From Clostridium septicum (GTDB lineage: Bacteria > Bacillota > Clostridia > Clostridiales > Clostridiaceae): a DNA stretch of 64,000 nt. How positions within the stretch are numbered: the stretch's first letter is position 1; each line of letters begins with the position of its first letter. Positions 17,296 through 26,391 of this stretch are shown piece after piece. The position numbers were made by a program, and so were the translations under genes. The notes under the pieces were generated by a model that made no database searches, had not been told where the DNA came from, and saw only the letters and a program-made list of their open reading frames with translations. The stretch lies in assembly GCF_003606265.1 (NCBI RefSeq), contig NZ_CP023671.1, positions 992,001-1,056,000 on the forward strand. Direction: 5' to 3'.

Positions 17296-17607
17296 TTATT
17301 TAATTCTAATATATTTCTTTGACCTTATACCTAAAACACTTTGAATAAGTGTTCCTATATATATTGGTATAAATGATTCAATACCTTGAATACACACACA
17401 TAAAATTCCTGATATTAAAAATAATATACTTAATATTAAACTTTTATATATCATTAAATTATTGAATTTTACGTTTTCTATAACTTCATAGCTATTAGGT
17501 TTTAAAGCAAATATAGAATTTGGCATATCCTTTCTATTTATACAGGTAAATATCAATCCCCATATAGAAAACCCAATAAGTGCTATTCCAAATATCCTAA
17601 AAAACAT
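17296..17607 (-). CDS. Small membrane protein
   Basis: 103 residues with three hydrophobic segments (about 3-22, 54-72, 76-92) joined by a polar loop with RKDMPNSIFALKPNSYEVIENVKF. AGGGGGAAAG precedes the ATG. Probably in the same transcription unit as the 83-residue acidic protein downstream. No family recognised. Confidence 0.65.
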   Translation of the reverse strand: MFFRIFGIALIGFSIWGLIFTCINRKDMPNSIFALKPNSYEVIENVKFNNLMIYKSLILSILFLISGILCVCIQGIESFIPIYIGTLIQSVLGIRSKKYIRIK

Positions 17608-17874
17608 TAGTCTTTCCCCCTAGATGCAACAATTATAAAATAATTTAGTTTTATAATTGTTAAAAATTATTATCTCTCTTAGTGAATTATATTATCTTTA
17701 TTCTTATAAAACAATATTTTTTATATAAACAAATCTTATGAAGTTCTTTAGTATAATATTTTTAACTCAGTGATTATTTTACATATTATTTCATATGTAA
17801 AATATTTACAATTGTTGTTTGATTATTATTTTATTTTTCTATAATTCCTAGTTCTTTCTACATTTTTTATATAA

Positions 17875-18055
17875 TTGATATAATAAAGAAAAGTAAATAT
17901 TTAATGAGGTTTATCATGACAAAAAAAGAAGCGATTTATAATTGGAGAATTTGAAGATATTCCTTTAGTTTAACTTAGCGTAAAATAAAGTTTAAATTTA
18001 ATAATGGTTATACTATTAAAGGAGTTGTTTTTATACAACTCCTTTCTATTTTTAA
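17875..18055 (+). other. Short transcription unit: promoter-like site, broken mini-ORF and terminator
   Basis: TGATATAATAA near 17877-17887 looks like a -10 element. ATGAGG-type site and ATG at 17917 open a 12-codon reading frame; the next frame continues it (IIGEFEDIPLV) to a stop at 17972, as if one base were gained. An 11-bp hairpin (18018-18028 and 18035-18045) followed by TTTTTAACTTTTT ends the unit. It may be a small RNA or the remains of a tiny gene. The rest of 17608-18121 shows nothing else. Confidence 0.3.
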
Positions 18056-18121
18056 CTTTTTATTATAGTTAATATTTAATTATCATAGTTATATTTTTAC
18101 TTATACTAAGTTAAATCTTAA

Positions 18122-19084
18122 TTACATATATATTTCATTATTATTTATAAATAACCACTTTAAATTAGGCAAATTATCTAATGGTGTTATATCTTTTATG
18201 TCATTTTCATTTAAATGTAGCTCTGCTAACTTTTCCATGTTAGATAATGAACTTATATCTGTTATATTATTATTATCTAAATTCAATAACTGTATATTTT
18301 TTAAATTAGTTAATGCTCTTATATCTTTTACATTATTATCTTGAAGTCCTAGTGCATGTAATTGCTTTAAGTTTTCTAAAGAACTTATATCTTCAATTTC
18401 ATTGTCAATTAACCATAAAGCTTCTAGTTTTTTTAATTTTACTAGTGGTTTAATATCTTTTATTTTTCCATTTACACAGATTAGTGTTTTTAAATTTTCC
18501 ACTTTCGAAATTTCTTCTAAAGAATCTAGTTTCTCACAATTAAAATTTTCTAGATTTTTTAATGAATCTATTCCTTTTAATTGTTCATTCTTAACTTCAT
18601 CAAACATTATCCACTTTAAACTTGGTATTTCAAACATAGGTTTTAAATTCTTTATATTTGACACATCTATTAATAAGTTCTCTAAATTTACACAATATTG
18701 AATACCTTCAAGATTTGTTATATTTGTTTCAGCTAAAGTTGGTTCAGGTCCTATATTACTTAACCATTTTATATTAGCTAAATCACTTTTCATAATATCT
18801 TCATCTTCTTCATGATATAACGCTGCATTTAATAACTTTTTTAAGTTAGCATCAGGAACGTTTACAATATTCCCCTTTAGTATGTTTTCAGTTTTATATA
18901 TAATATTATTCATAAAACTTGTAAACTTTTGAATTATAGTTTTATTATCACTTTCTAAGCTATCATTTATACTAGATGCATTTGTTGAAACTCCTTGTAA
19001 TGATAAAGAAGCTACTATTGCACCTACCATTACATTCTTGTATAGTTTTTGTTTTTGTATTTTTTCATATCCCCTTCTATACAT
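18122..19084 (-). CDS. Leucine-rich-repeat (internalin-like) secreted protein
   Basis: About 320 residues from an ATG at 19084 with GGGAGAG seven bases before; a longer reading from 19159 lacks a ribosome site. An N-terminal leader (KNVMVGAIVASLSLQGVSTNAS) is followed by an internalin-type cap, NVPDANLKKLLNAAL. Then come about seven to eight 22-residue repeats such as LKKLEALWLIDNEIEDISSL, running to the very end (LPNLKWLFINNNEIYM). There is no cell-wall anchor, Ig-like domain or GW module, so it is either secreted free or a truncated longer protein. LRR proteins of this sort bind other proteins at the surface. Single gene. Confidence 0.82.
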   Translation of the reverse strand: MYRRGYEKIQKQKLYKNVMVGAIVASLSLQGVSTNASSINDSLESDNKTIIQKFTSFMNNIIYKTENILKGNIVNVPDANLKKLLNAALYHEEDEDIMKSDLANIKWLSNIGPEPTLAETNITNLEGIQYCVNLENLLIDVSNIKNLKPMFEIPSLKWIMFDEVKNEQLKGIDSLKNLENFNCEKLDSLEEISKVENLKTLICVNGKIKDIKPLVKLKKLEALWLIDNEIEDISSLENLKQLHALGLQDNNVKDIRALTNLKNIQLLNLDNNNITDISSLSNMEKLAELHLNENDIKDITPLDNLPNLKWLFINNNEIYM

Positions 19085-19315
19085 AAATACTCTCTCCCTC
19101 TTTATATTATTTATTAATAATACACACCCCATTTTACACTTCATATATATTTTTTTCAATAAATTTTTTCTAATTTTAATTATTTTTTTAATTTTATTTT
19201 ATTTTTTTCAATAAAAAACATTTGTATTATATTTTTCATCCTTTTAACTTAACATAAATGTGCTTTCCCCTATGATATTAAACTTAAATATGTATAATCT
19301 AAATTCTCATATAAC

Positions 19316-19774
19316 TTAAAATTTTATTATGTATATTAATAATGCTGTATTTATAATAGCTAAAATAATAGATAATATTCCGGATTTTGAGTGTTTTAAT
19401 GAACATATGTATGAACTTAATGTAATAGAAATTGATATTAAAATTATTTTAGGATCTAAAAGCATAAAAGCATAATCTAAAAGGCCATTATTGTTTCTTA
19501 TCTGAAATATATTTAAAACCTCTGAATAAGTAAATAAAGTAATAGTAAATGCTACCAAATAATATAAAATCATACATTTTAAATTGTAGATAAATACTTC
19601 TCCAATATTAAACCTTTTTTTTACTCCATTATTTATTATATTTGTTTTAATAAGAATAATTGCTAAAATAGCCGATACTACCACTATGTTTATATTATTT
19701 ACCATAGGTATAAATCCTAATAATAGAGCCATCCTAGTAGTTATATTTTTCTTATCTCTTTTTACTAATTCCAC
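19316..19774 (-). CDS. Multi-pass membrane protein, unknown
   Basis: 152 residues, about four membrane helices (15-42, 62-82, 95-118, 125-150) and a basic cytosolic N-terminus (ELVKRDKKNITTR). GTG start with GGGAGG eight bases upstream. No catalytic motif or family recognised. Isolated between the LRR gene and a divergent small membrane protein gene. Confidence 0.6.
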   Translation of the reverse strand: MELVKRDKKNITTRMALLLGFIPMVNNINIVVVSAILAIILIKTNIINNGVKKRFNIGEVFIYNLKCMILYYLVAFTITLFTYSEVLNIFQIRNNNGLLDYAFMLLDPKIILISISITLSSYICSLKHSKSGILSIILAIINTALLIYIIKF

Positions 19775-19937
19775 AAAATACCTCCCTTAAAATATTTATA
19801 TTTTATTAATTTAATTATATTTTCGTATAAATTTTTATCCATTTTATATAACTTAATGATATAATAGTAAAAAATATGTTATATTTTTTTATACTATTTA
19901 ATAATATATATAAAATATAGTTATAGGAGGTACTTAT

Positions 19938-20174
19938 TTGGACATTATATTAGATTTAATTATTTTAACTTTTGTTATATATTTGTTTCTAAAGAAAAGG
20001 AGTATCTTTTTATTATCATTATCATTTTTTTATATTATAGAACTATTTATAGATATGTTTTCTTCTTATTTAGCATCTTTTGCTGTTACTTTTTTAAATA
20101 TTTCTCAATTTATCACTTTACTTTTAACAATTGTTATATTTATATTTCCTAAGATTATTCATAGAAATATTTAA
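19938..20174 (+). CDS. Small hydrophobic protein
   Basis: 78 residues, nearly all in three hydrophobic segments, with KKRS between the first two and KIIHRN at the end. TTG start with AGGAGG eight bases upstream. No family recognised. The strong ribosome site argues that it is translated. Confidence 0.6.
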   Translation: MDIILDLIILTFVIYLFLKKRSIFLLSLSFFYIIELFIDMFSSYLASFAVTFLNISQFITLLLTIVIFIFPKIIHRNI

Positions 20175-20201
20175 TTTACAATTATAAAATTAATCTTTAA
20201 A

Positions 20202-20345
20202 TTATAATTCACTATTTATTGATAATTTTAAATTTTTAGTAGCCTCTTCATAATCATCAACTCCAACTAATTCTTTAAACGCATTATAGTAAATAAGTCT
20301 GTATAAAAGCTTTTTTCTTTTGCCTTTTTAACAATCACATATAAA
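20202..20345 (-). pseudogene. Remnant of a protein-coding gene with a frameshift
   Basis: Read on the minus strand, one frame gives VIVKKAKEKSFYTDLFTIMR and the next gives AFKELVGVDDYEEATKNL to a stop at 20202. The two pieces join naturally if a base change near 20290 is allowed. There is no start codon or ribosome site. Likely the 3' end of a lost gene; family unknown. Confidence 0.35.
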
Positions 20346-20371
20346 GAACCATTTAATCAATATTAAACAAA

Positions 20372-20410
20372 TTAAGGTTATCTTAAGAAACACTTAAGAT
20401 GCATTTAAAG
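20372..20410 (+). promoter_or_regulatory. Four TTAAGR-type repeats at 11-bp spacing upstream of vanZ-like gene
   Basis: TTAAGG at 20372, TTAAGA at 20383 and 20394, TTAAAG at 20405: exactly 11 bp between each start. Part of it is also a perfect palindrome (8-bp arms 20380-20387 and 20393-20400). Same-face repeats of this kind are OmpR-family operators and match motifs before mprF and the two-component system near 5 kb. Confidence 0.55.
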
Positions 20411-20467
20411 AATTAATTGTAAAATATATCTATTAATAAGATTTAATTATAAGGAAGGAAATTTATT

Positions 20468-21106
20468 ATGGGGTTATTATTTGTAATGACAATAGGAATT
20501 ATAGTTTACAGTACTTTTTTAAAAAAATATTTAATTAGTAATAATATTAAAATTTCAAAATGGTTTATTATTGGCTTATACATATTTGCTTACTATTTAG
20601 GTGTTGTATTTGAAATTACAGGACCAGGCAATATCTTTGATATAGGTAGAGATATGAATATGATTGTTAATCTAGTTCCTTTCAAAGATATAATTGCTGG
20701 TAGTGATTTTATGATGAATTTATTTCAACTAACAGCAAATATTATTCTTTTTATTCCTTTAGGAATATTACTTCCAAGTCTTTTTGAAAGGTTTGAAAAA
20801 TTTCATAATACATTACTAATGGGATTTATGTTATCTTTAATAATTGAAATATTTCAATTATTAAATGTAAGAGCAACAGATATAGATGATTTATTAATGA
20901 ATACATTAGGAGCTGTTATTGGATTTATTATTTATTCTTTATTATTAAAGAAATTTACTTCAAAACTAAAATTAAAAAATCGTAATAATGGTGAAACACT
21001 AATTAAATATAACTCTGAATTTTTTATTAGCATAATGTTTTATTTATATTTCTTTATAACACCCTGTGCTGATAGAATATTAAATAAGCTTATATTTAGA
21101 ATTTAA
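20468..21106 (+). CDS. VanZ-family membrane protein
   Basis: 212 residues, five membrane helices. The VanZ landmarks are present: VNLVPFKDI near residue 70, LTANIILFIPLGILLP with the N and PLG turn, SLIIEIFQLLNVRATDIDDLLMNTLGAVIGF. VanZ proteins give low-level resistance to glycopeptides and are linked to lipid-carrier recycling in the envelope. AAGGAAGG precedes the ATG. Upstream TTAAGR repeats suggest it responds to the same two-component system as mprF. Single gene. Confidence 0.88.
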   Translation: MGLLFVMTIGIIVYSTFLKKYLISNNIKISKWFIIGLYIFAYYLGVVFEITGPGNIFDIGRDMNMIVNLVPFKDIIAGSDFMMNLFQLTANIILFIPLGILLPSLFERFEKFHNTLLMGFMLSLIIEIFQLLNVRATDIDDLLMNTLGAVIGFIIYSLLLKKFTSKLKLKNRNNGETLIKYNSEFFISIMFYLYFFITPCADRILNKLIFRI

Positions 21107-21110
21107 GATA

Positions 21111-21149
21111 AAAACACCTAGAATTTCTTTAAAGAATTCTAGGTGTTTT
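21111..21149. terminator. Bidirectional terminator between vanZ-like and ABC operons
   Basis: Near-perfect 19-bp inverted repeat (21111-21130 and 21131-21149) with A and T runs at its ends, between convergent genes. Confidence 0.85.
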
Positions 21150-21152
21150 AAA

Positions 21153-22331
21153 TTAAATATTAATTCTCTTTTCTTTTCTATATCTTAAATTTATCAAAGT
21201 CACTCCTACTAATAATATTATTAATAAAATTCCTTCTATAAAAAATCTTGGAATGTATAAATCCCCCAGCCCGCTATATACCATATAGTTTGATCTTAAT
21301 ATACTAGTTAATAATATAGCTAACAATATACATATTCCTGTAAGTGTAATATATCTATCTGATTTTCTTGAAATATAACAAGTTATTAATGATATTGCAA
21401 ATGCAAAAATGTACACGAGAACTACACATAAAATAATATACTCTTTAAAATTTACGTCAAACCAATTCATCTTATATCTAAATATAGAATTTATGCTTGA
21501 ATTATAAAACATCTCTACTGTATTTTCTCTTGTTAAATAAAGATAAAATAAACCACCTAATTCAACTGTAGCTATTATAAATGTAGCTATTAATGAAGTT
21601 AGTATCTTATCTTTATATAATTTTCTTCCTCGTTTTGTTGAATATTGTATATATTCTAATTTATTATGTTTATCTTTAGTAAATATAGGAGCTATAAAGA
21701 ACACTACAGAAATTAATATTAATATAGCACTATTAATTATAAATTCATTATAGTTTGAAAAAACTAACTCTGGTAAAACATCATTATAACTTTCACTATT
21801 AATTATTTCATTTAATCTATTTATTTGACTTTTTGATAATGATTCCATATTATCTGTTATTTTCTTACCTCTTACCCTCATTATAAAACCTTCTATTCCT
21901 TGAAGATTCCAATACGCATCTACCTTATTTACAAACATTATATCATCATATAATTGGTTTATCTTTTTATCCATATCATTCTCTGATTCATAATGTTTCT
22001 TGTGAATATTATTAACCTTATCAGCATACTCATCATAATTTGTTATTCCTAATTCCTGTGCTAATTTATTTTCTTTTAAGTATTCAGTTGCTTTAATTTT
22101 ATATTCATTTTCTATACCTCTAAGATACTCTAATCCTTCTTTAGGTAAAACTCCCTTTTCTTCTACTATTCTTTTAGCAATTTCATATGTATCAGTATCT
22201 GGATAACCATTTGGAAATATCTTTATATGAAATTCAATAAACATCTGATATATTAAAAAACATATAACTCCTACTACTAAAATGCTTTTTATATTAAAAA
22301 TCTTTTTTAACTCATTAATGATAATATTCAT
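21153..22331 (-). CDS. ABC-2-type permease of the ECF-linked transporter
   Basis: 392 residues. One membrane segment at 16-32, a long external helical domain (about 35-200, rich in charged residues) and five more segments from 200 to 385, the layout of ABC-2 permeases with a large extracytoplasmic loop. Its landmarks include KMNWFDVNFKEYIILCVVLVYI, which recurs in the broken permease upstream, so they were a paired set. Last gene of the operon sigma-membrane protein-ATPase-permease-permease. The substrate is unknown; operons of this form often export or counter cell-envelope antibiotics. Confidence 0.8.
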   Translation of the reverse strand: MNIIINELKKIFNIKSILVVGVICFLIYQMFIEFHIKIFPNGYPDTDTYEIAKRIVEEKGVLPKEGLEYLRGIENEYKIKATEYLKENKLAQELGITNYDEYADKVNNIHKKHYESENDMDKKINQLYDDIMFVNKVDAYWNLQGIEGFIMRVRGKKITDNMESLSKSQINRLNEIINSESYNDVLPELVFSNYNEFIINSAILILISVVFFIAPIFTKDKHNKLEYIQYSTKRGRKLYKDKILTSLIATFIIATVELGGLFYLYLTRENTVEMFYNSSINSIFRYKMNWFDVNFKEYIILCVVLVYIFAFAISLITCYISRKSDRYITLTGICILLAILLTSILRSNYMVYSGLGDLYIPRFFIEGILLIILLVGVTLINLRYRKEKRINI

Positions 22332-22340
22332 ATTCTCCCC

Positions 22341-23104
22341 CTAGCTTATACACTCTTTTTTAAATGTTTTAATTGAATAATACATAAATCCAACCATTAA
22401 TACTGACCAAACAATTATGGTTATTCCTTCATAATATTTAAACATTGTTAATGCTCCACTATTCATAAATCTACAAATTGGATTATAAACTAAGTTAAAT
22501 GGAGTAAATGTTGAATATATAATAATTTTACTATTTCCTGGTGATAATGAAGGTATTATTAAAGACACTCCATTTAAAATACAGCAAGCTACAAAAGCTA
22601 TATAACTATTTTTTATAAATCTTCCAATTACAAATGCTATAAAAATAAATATAAAAATGCATAAATAAAATAGTATAATCATTAAAATTAAATATTCTTT
22701 AATGGACATGCTAAACCATCCTATATTAGGTAAGTTTACTTCCCAGTTAAACATATTCTTTTTTCTTCTTTAGTATATCTGACATCATAAAGGTTATACT
22801 CTATAGCTCTTAAATGCTCCCCCATAGAAGAATAACTTTTTCCTTCTACTTTCTTTATCATGTCCATAGTATCTTTAAATCTATTTTCATAATATACTTT
22901 AAAATTATCCATCATTTTATCATTAATTTCATATCCAACCTCATCAATTATAGTGTTTAATACCTTTAAATCATCTCTAAAACCATAGTTTTTAAATACT
23001 ATAAATAAATCCACACCTAAAAATATTGCAAACACCACTAATACAATTGGTGATTTAAATACCTTTTTTATCTCATGAAACAATATTTCTCTTTTATTAT
23101 TCAT
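22341..23104 (-). pseudogene. ABC-2-type permease with internal deletion and frameshift
   Basis: Two overlapping frames. The first (22736-23104, 122 residues) has the N-terminal membrane segment and the start of the external domain seen in the 392-residue permease next door. The second (22341-22754, 137 residues) begins at FNWEVNLPNIGWFSMSIKEYLILMIILFY, equal to the KMNWFDVNFKEYII part of the neighbour, and carries the last membrane helices. About 130-150 residues of the middle are missing and the frame changes at the join. The second ATG has no ribosome site of its own. The gene is probably dead, leaving one working permease. Confidence 0.75.
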
Positions 23105-23968
23105 TTATATCCCCTCATTATATTCATATAGAAAAACATCCTCCAAGTTTGGACTTACAGATTTCCATAAGTTATTTTTTTTCTCTTTATCTATAAATCT
23201 AATTTTCATTTTTCCATCTTCCTGTTTTTCTGAAAGAGATAAATGATTATTTCTAAAATCTTTTGCCATTGAAAAGTCTATTTCTGTTTCATAAACCTTT
23301 CCCTCTAATGTTCTACAAATATTTTCTACTGAATCTTTATGAAGTACTTTCTTATCTTTAATCATAATTACTTCATTTGCTATAAACTCAATATCACTAA
23401 CTATATGAGTTGATATTATAACTATCCTATCTCTACTTAATTCTGTTAAAATATTTCTAAATCTAACTCTTTCTTTTGGATCTAATCCTGCTGTTGGCTC
23501 ATCTAATATAAGTATTTTAGGATCATTTAATAAAGCTTGTGCTATCCCAACTCTTTGTATCATTCCACCAGAAAATTTCTTCATTTTCTTATTGCTAACA
23601 TCATTTAAAGCTACCATTTCTAAAAGTTCATCTATTTTCTTTGAAGACTCTTTTTTATTAACTCCTTTTAAAGCTGATAAGTACATTAAAAATTGCTTTG
23701 GAGAATAATTTTTATAATATCCGAAGTTTTGTGGTAAGTATCCTAAAATTTCTCTATACTCCTCATCTAATGATATAATATCTACTCCATCATAAAGAAT
23801 CTCTCCCTTAGTTGGGAAAATCAAAGTAGTAAGTAACTTTATTAATGTAGTTTTACCAGCTCCATTAGGCGCTAATAATCCATAAACTCCATTTTTAAAC
23901 TCTAAATTTATATCCTCTAAAACAGTAAAGTTTCCAAAACTCTTACTTAAATTATTAACTATTAACAT
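23105..23968 (-). CDS. ABC transporter ATP-binding protein
   Basis: 287 residues. Walker A PNGAGKTT (residues 36-43), Q-loop YLPQNFGYY, signature FSGGMIQRVGIAQALL, Walker B ILILDEPTAGLD and switch His in STHIVSDIE. The last 70 residues form a C-terminal extension as in ABC-2 exporters. It begins two bases before the membrane protein stop upstream and ends one base before the permease start, so the genes are tightly coupled. Partner of the permeases at 21153 and the broken one at 22341. Confidence 0.92.
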   Translation of the reverse strand: MLIVNNLSKSFGNFTVLEDINLEFKNGVYGLLAPNGAGKTTLIKLLTTLIFPTKGEILYDGVDIISLDEEYREILGYLPQNFGYYKNYSPKQFLMYLSALKGVNKKESSKKIDELLEMVALNDVSNKKMKKFSGGMIQRVGIAQALLNDPKILILDEPTAGLDPKERVRFRNILTELSRDRIVIISTHIVSDIEFIANEVIMIKDKKVLHKDSVENICRTLEGKVYETEIDFSMAKDFRNNHLSLSEKQEDGKMKIRFIDKEKKNNLWKSVSPNLEDVFLYEYNEGI

Positions 23969-23969
23969 A

Positions 23970-24770
23970 TTAAACTTCTCCTCTCCTTACCTTTATAAGC
24001 TTTTTTAAGTTTTTAATATAAAAAACTGCTACTATACAGGTAATGCCTATGTTTATATATATTGGACTATCTAAAAAATACTTTGCTAATTTACTATTAA
24101 CTCCATACATAATAATAGATGAAACTCCTATCCATACTATTAATACAAGATATTTATAAGTTCTTTCCTTTAGCTTCACTAAAGCTAATATATATATTAC
24201 AGAAAATATAAACAATGATGTTATAGAAACTATAACAACTTCTACCACATTAAAATTTCTCTTAACTAGAAACATTATTAAAATTATAGCCGTATTAATT
24301 ACCATTGATATAATACTAAAAATAAACATTCTTATGGCTGTTAAAGTATAAAAATTATACTTACAAGTTGCTTGTATTTCATAAGTTCCATTAAGTCTAC
24401 TATTTATAAAGTTATAAGAACAAATAAAAAAATATATAATAGGAGCTGTAATAAATGTATAAGACTTAAGTTTATAAGTGAAATCTAAGTTACTATTTTC
24501 CCTTTCATTAAAATATAAACCAAACATAATAACAGCTATTGATAAAATAAGTCCTATAAAAATCAATTCACTTTTATCATGAAATATATTTTTAAAGCCA
24601 AGTTCATTTTTAACTTCCTTAAAAAACGAAAAGAAATTTCTTTTACCTTTTAAACCTTTATCTAAGATTTCATCTATATTTCCTTGTAAATCTGGAATAA
24701 CCATATTATCAAAATCTATGTCTATATTAAATTTTTCATTTTCACTAAGCTTCTTATCTTTATAATTCAT
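23970..24770 (-). CDS. Six-helix membrane protein of the sigma/ABC operon (possible anti-sigma or regulatory subunit)
   Basis: 266 residues: about 75 polar cytosolic residues (DNMVIPDLQGNIDEILDKGLKG), then six membrane helices. It overlaps the sigma gene by 11 bases. In many Firmicutes an ECF sigma gene is followed by a membrane protein with a cytosolic N-terminus that binds the sigma factor, then by an ABC exporter. The anti-sigma role is inferred from position; there is no recognisable zinc-binding anti-sigma motif. Confidence 0.6.
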   Translation of the reverse strand: MNYKDKKLSENEKFNIDIDFDNMVIPDLQGNIDEILDKGLKGKRNFFSFFKEVKNELGFKNIFHDKSELIFIGLILSIAVIMFGLYFNERENSNLDFTYKLKSYTFITAPIIYFFICSYNFINSRLNGTYEIQATCKYNFYTLTAIRMFIFSIISMVINTAIILIMFLVKRNFNVVEVVIVSITSLFIFSVIYILALVKLKERTYKYLVLIVWIGVSSIIMYGVNSKLAKYFLDSPIYINIGITCIVAVFYIKNLKKLIKVRRGEV

Positions 24771-25323
24771 TGCTCTTACACTCCTCTAACATAACTTTTA
24801 TTCTTTTAATTAATCTATAATATTTAGTTTTAACTGTTGATTCACTTAAGTCTAAAACCTTTCCTATTTCCTTAAAAGTCATATCAGAAAAAATTTTCAT
24901 TCTAAATATTTGCTGAATATTAGCCTCAAAACTATTAACTATATTTAAGACTTCATTAACTGTTTCCTCTATTATAAAGTCATCTTCTATACTTCCCTCA
25001 CATTTTATATCTAAATCATCAATAGTCTGAGACTTTATTCTCTGTTTATAGGACTTTGACCTATAATAATCTATTATTTTGTTACTTGAAATTTTATAAA
25101 GCCAAGTTCTAAAAGAACATTTTTCTTTATTATAATTATCAATGGATTTTATCATACTGATAAATATTTCTTGAGTTATATCTGCTGATAACTCATTGCA
25201 GGAGAGTTGTTTAAAGACATAGCCATAAATTTCTCTATAGTAAACTTTTATAAGCATATTAGCTGATTCTCTATGACCTTTTTTCTGTATATTTTCAATA
25301 AGCCTTAATTCATGGTCTATCAT
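24760..25323 (-). CDS. ECF-type RNA polymerase sigma factor of the ABC operon
   Basis: 187 residues. Region 2: YREIYGYVFKQLSCNELSADITQEIFISMIKSIDNYN, with FRTWLYKISSNKIIDYYRSKS for the -10 element. Region 4: MKIFSDMTFKEIGKVLDLSESTVKTKYYRLIKRIK. GGGGGAAGG precedes the ATG. The upstream stretch contains AAAAC and CGAATA 17 bases apart near 25365-25395, which resembles an ECF promoter and would fit autoregulation, but this is weak. First gene of the operon. Confidence 0.88.
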   Translation of the reverse strand: MIDHELRLIENIQKKGHRESANMLIKVYYREIYGYVFKQLSCNELSADITQEIFISMIKSIDNYNKEKCSFRTWLYKISSNKIIDYYRSKSYKQRIKSQTIDDLDIKCEGSIEDDFIIEETVNEVLNIVNSFEANIQQIFRMKIFSDMTFKEIGKVLDLSESTVKTKYYRLIKRIKVMLEECKSNEL

Positions 25324-25517
25324 CCTTCCCCCCTTTTTTCTTTGTATTTGTTTAATTAAGTACTAGTACATATTAGTATTCGTAATAATACTAAAAATAG
25401 TTTTAGGGAATTATAATTTTTATTATAAATTATTTTTTATCCGTTAAAACAACATACTTAATTTTAAAATCATCAGTAACTTATTCTCAATTTATATAAT
25501 TTCCTGTACATTAAAAA

Positions 25518-25565
25518 ATAGAGAGCTTAATTGACTGTTTTAAAACAGTCAATTAAGCTCTCTAT
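25518..25565 (-). terminator. Strong terminator of the 25581 gene
   Basis: Perfect inverted repeat with 24-bp arms meeting at 25541, followed on the minus strand by TTTTTT. It lies directly past the stop of the hypothetical gene. Confidence 0.9.
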
Positions 25566-25580
25566 ACTTATTATTTATTT

Positions 25581-26345
25581 CTATATTCTATCTAGGTCTT
25601 TATATAATTCATCTCTAAAATAGTTTTCTTTTAACTTGGAAGTTAAAATACTCCACTGATATTTCCGTCTTTTTAATTCTTCAATATATTCCTTTTTAAA
25701 AATAGCTTTATATTCATTCATATGTTCTTCTTTATTGAAGTCTTCTAAAGACTTATTACTTAATTGAGACATAATTATATGACCAATGTTATTTATATTT
25801 TCTTCAAGTTCTTTTTTAATATATTCAACTAAACCTAATACATTAAAATATTCCTTTGAAGTATTAGTTACATATTGATTTAAATATTTTCCTAGCTCTT
25901 CTTGCAAATCATTTAAATAATCTATTGATTCCATATACTTTAAATTTTCTTCATTAAATCCACCATTCTTTTTTATTAAATAGAAAGGAATGCTAATACA
26001 ATCTAAAGCTTTTATAACACTTCTTGTTAGGCTTATAGCATCATTAATATATCCATTTTCAGCTATATTACTTGTAAATTCTTTATATATATCTATAAAA
26101 GCGCCTGTTAATAATCCTAATTTAAAACCTTCTTCTTCTAATTCATTTTTAAGTTCACATTGAAACTCTTCCCTAAGTAGTGCTGTATCTAACATGAATT
26201 GTAAATCTTCTAATGAAATACTATTATTATAATCTTTAAATGATAGCATTAATTCAATGATATATTTAGTTAACTGAGGCTTATATTCTTCTATGTTAGT
26301 ACTATCTAATTTTTTTATAAAGTCATAAATTTTATTATAATACAT
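25581..26345 (-). CDS. Helical cytosolic protein of unknown function
   Basis: 254 residues, mostly helical and charged, no signal or membrane segment. LREEFQCELKNELEEEGFKLGLLTGAFIDIYKEF and YINDAISLTRSVIKALDCISIPFYLIKK are the best-defined stretches; the middle may form a helical bundle. No family recognised. GAGGATG lies about nine bases before the ATG. Its own strong terminator follows; it sits 46 bases downstream of sstT on the same strand and may be cotranscribed with it. Confidence 0.6.
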   Translation of the reverse strand: MYYNKIYDFIKKLDSTNIEEYKPQLTKYIIELMLSFKDYNNSISLEDLQFMLDTALLREEFQCELKNELEEEGFKLGLLTGAFIDIYKEFTSNIAENGYINDAISLTRSVIKALDCISIPFYLIKKNGGFNEENLKYMESIDYLNDLQEELGKYLNQYVTNTSKEYFNVLGLVEYIKKELEENINNIGHIIMSQLSNKSLEDFNKEEHMNEYKAIFKKEYIEELKRRKYQWSILTSKLKENYFRDELYKDLDRI

Positions 26346-26391
26346 TATTTTATCATCCTCATATTTTAATTAATTAACTATATATTAAATA

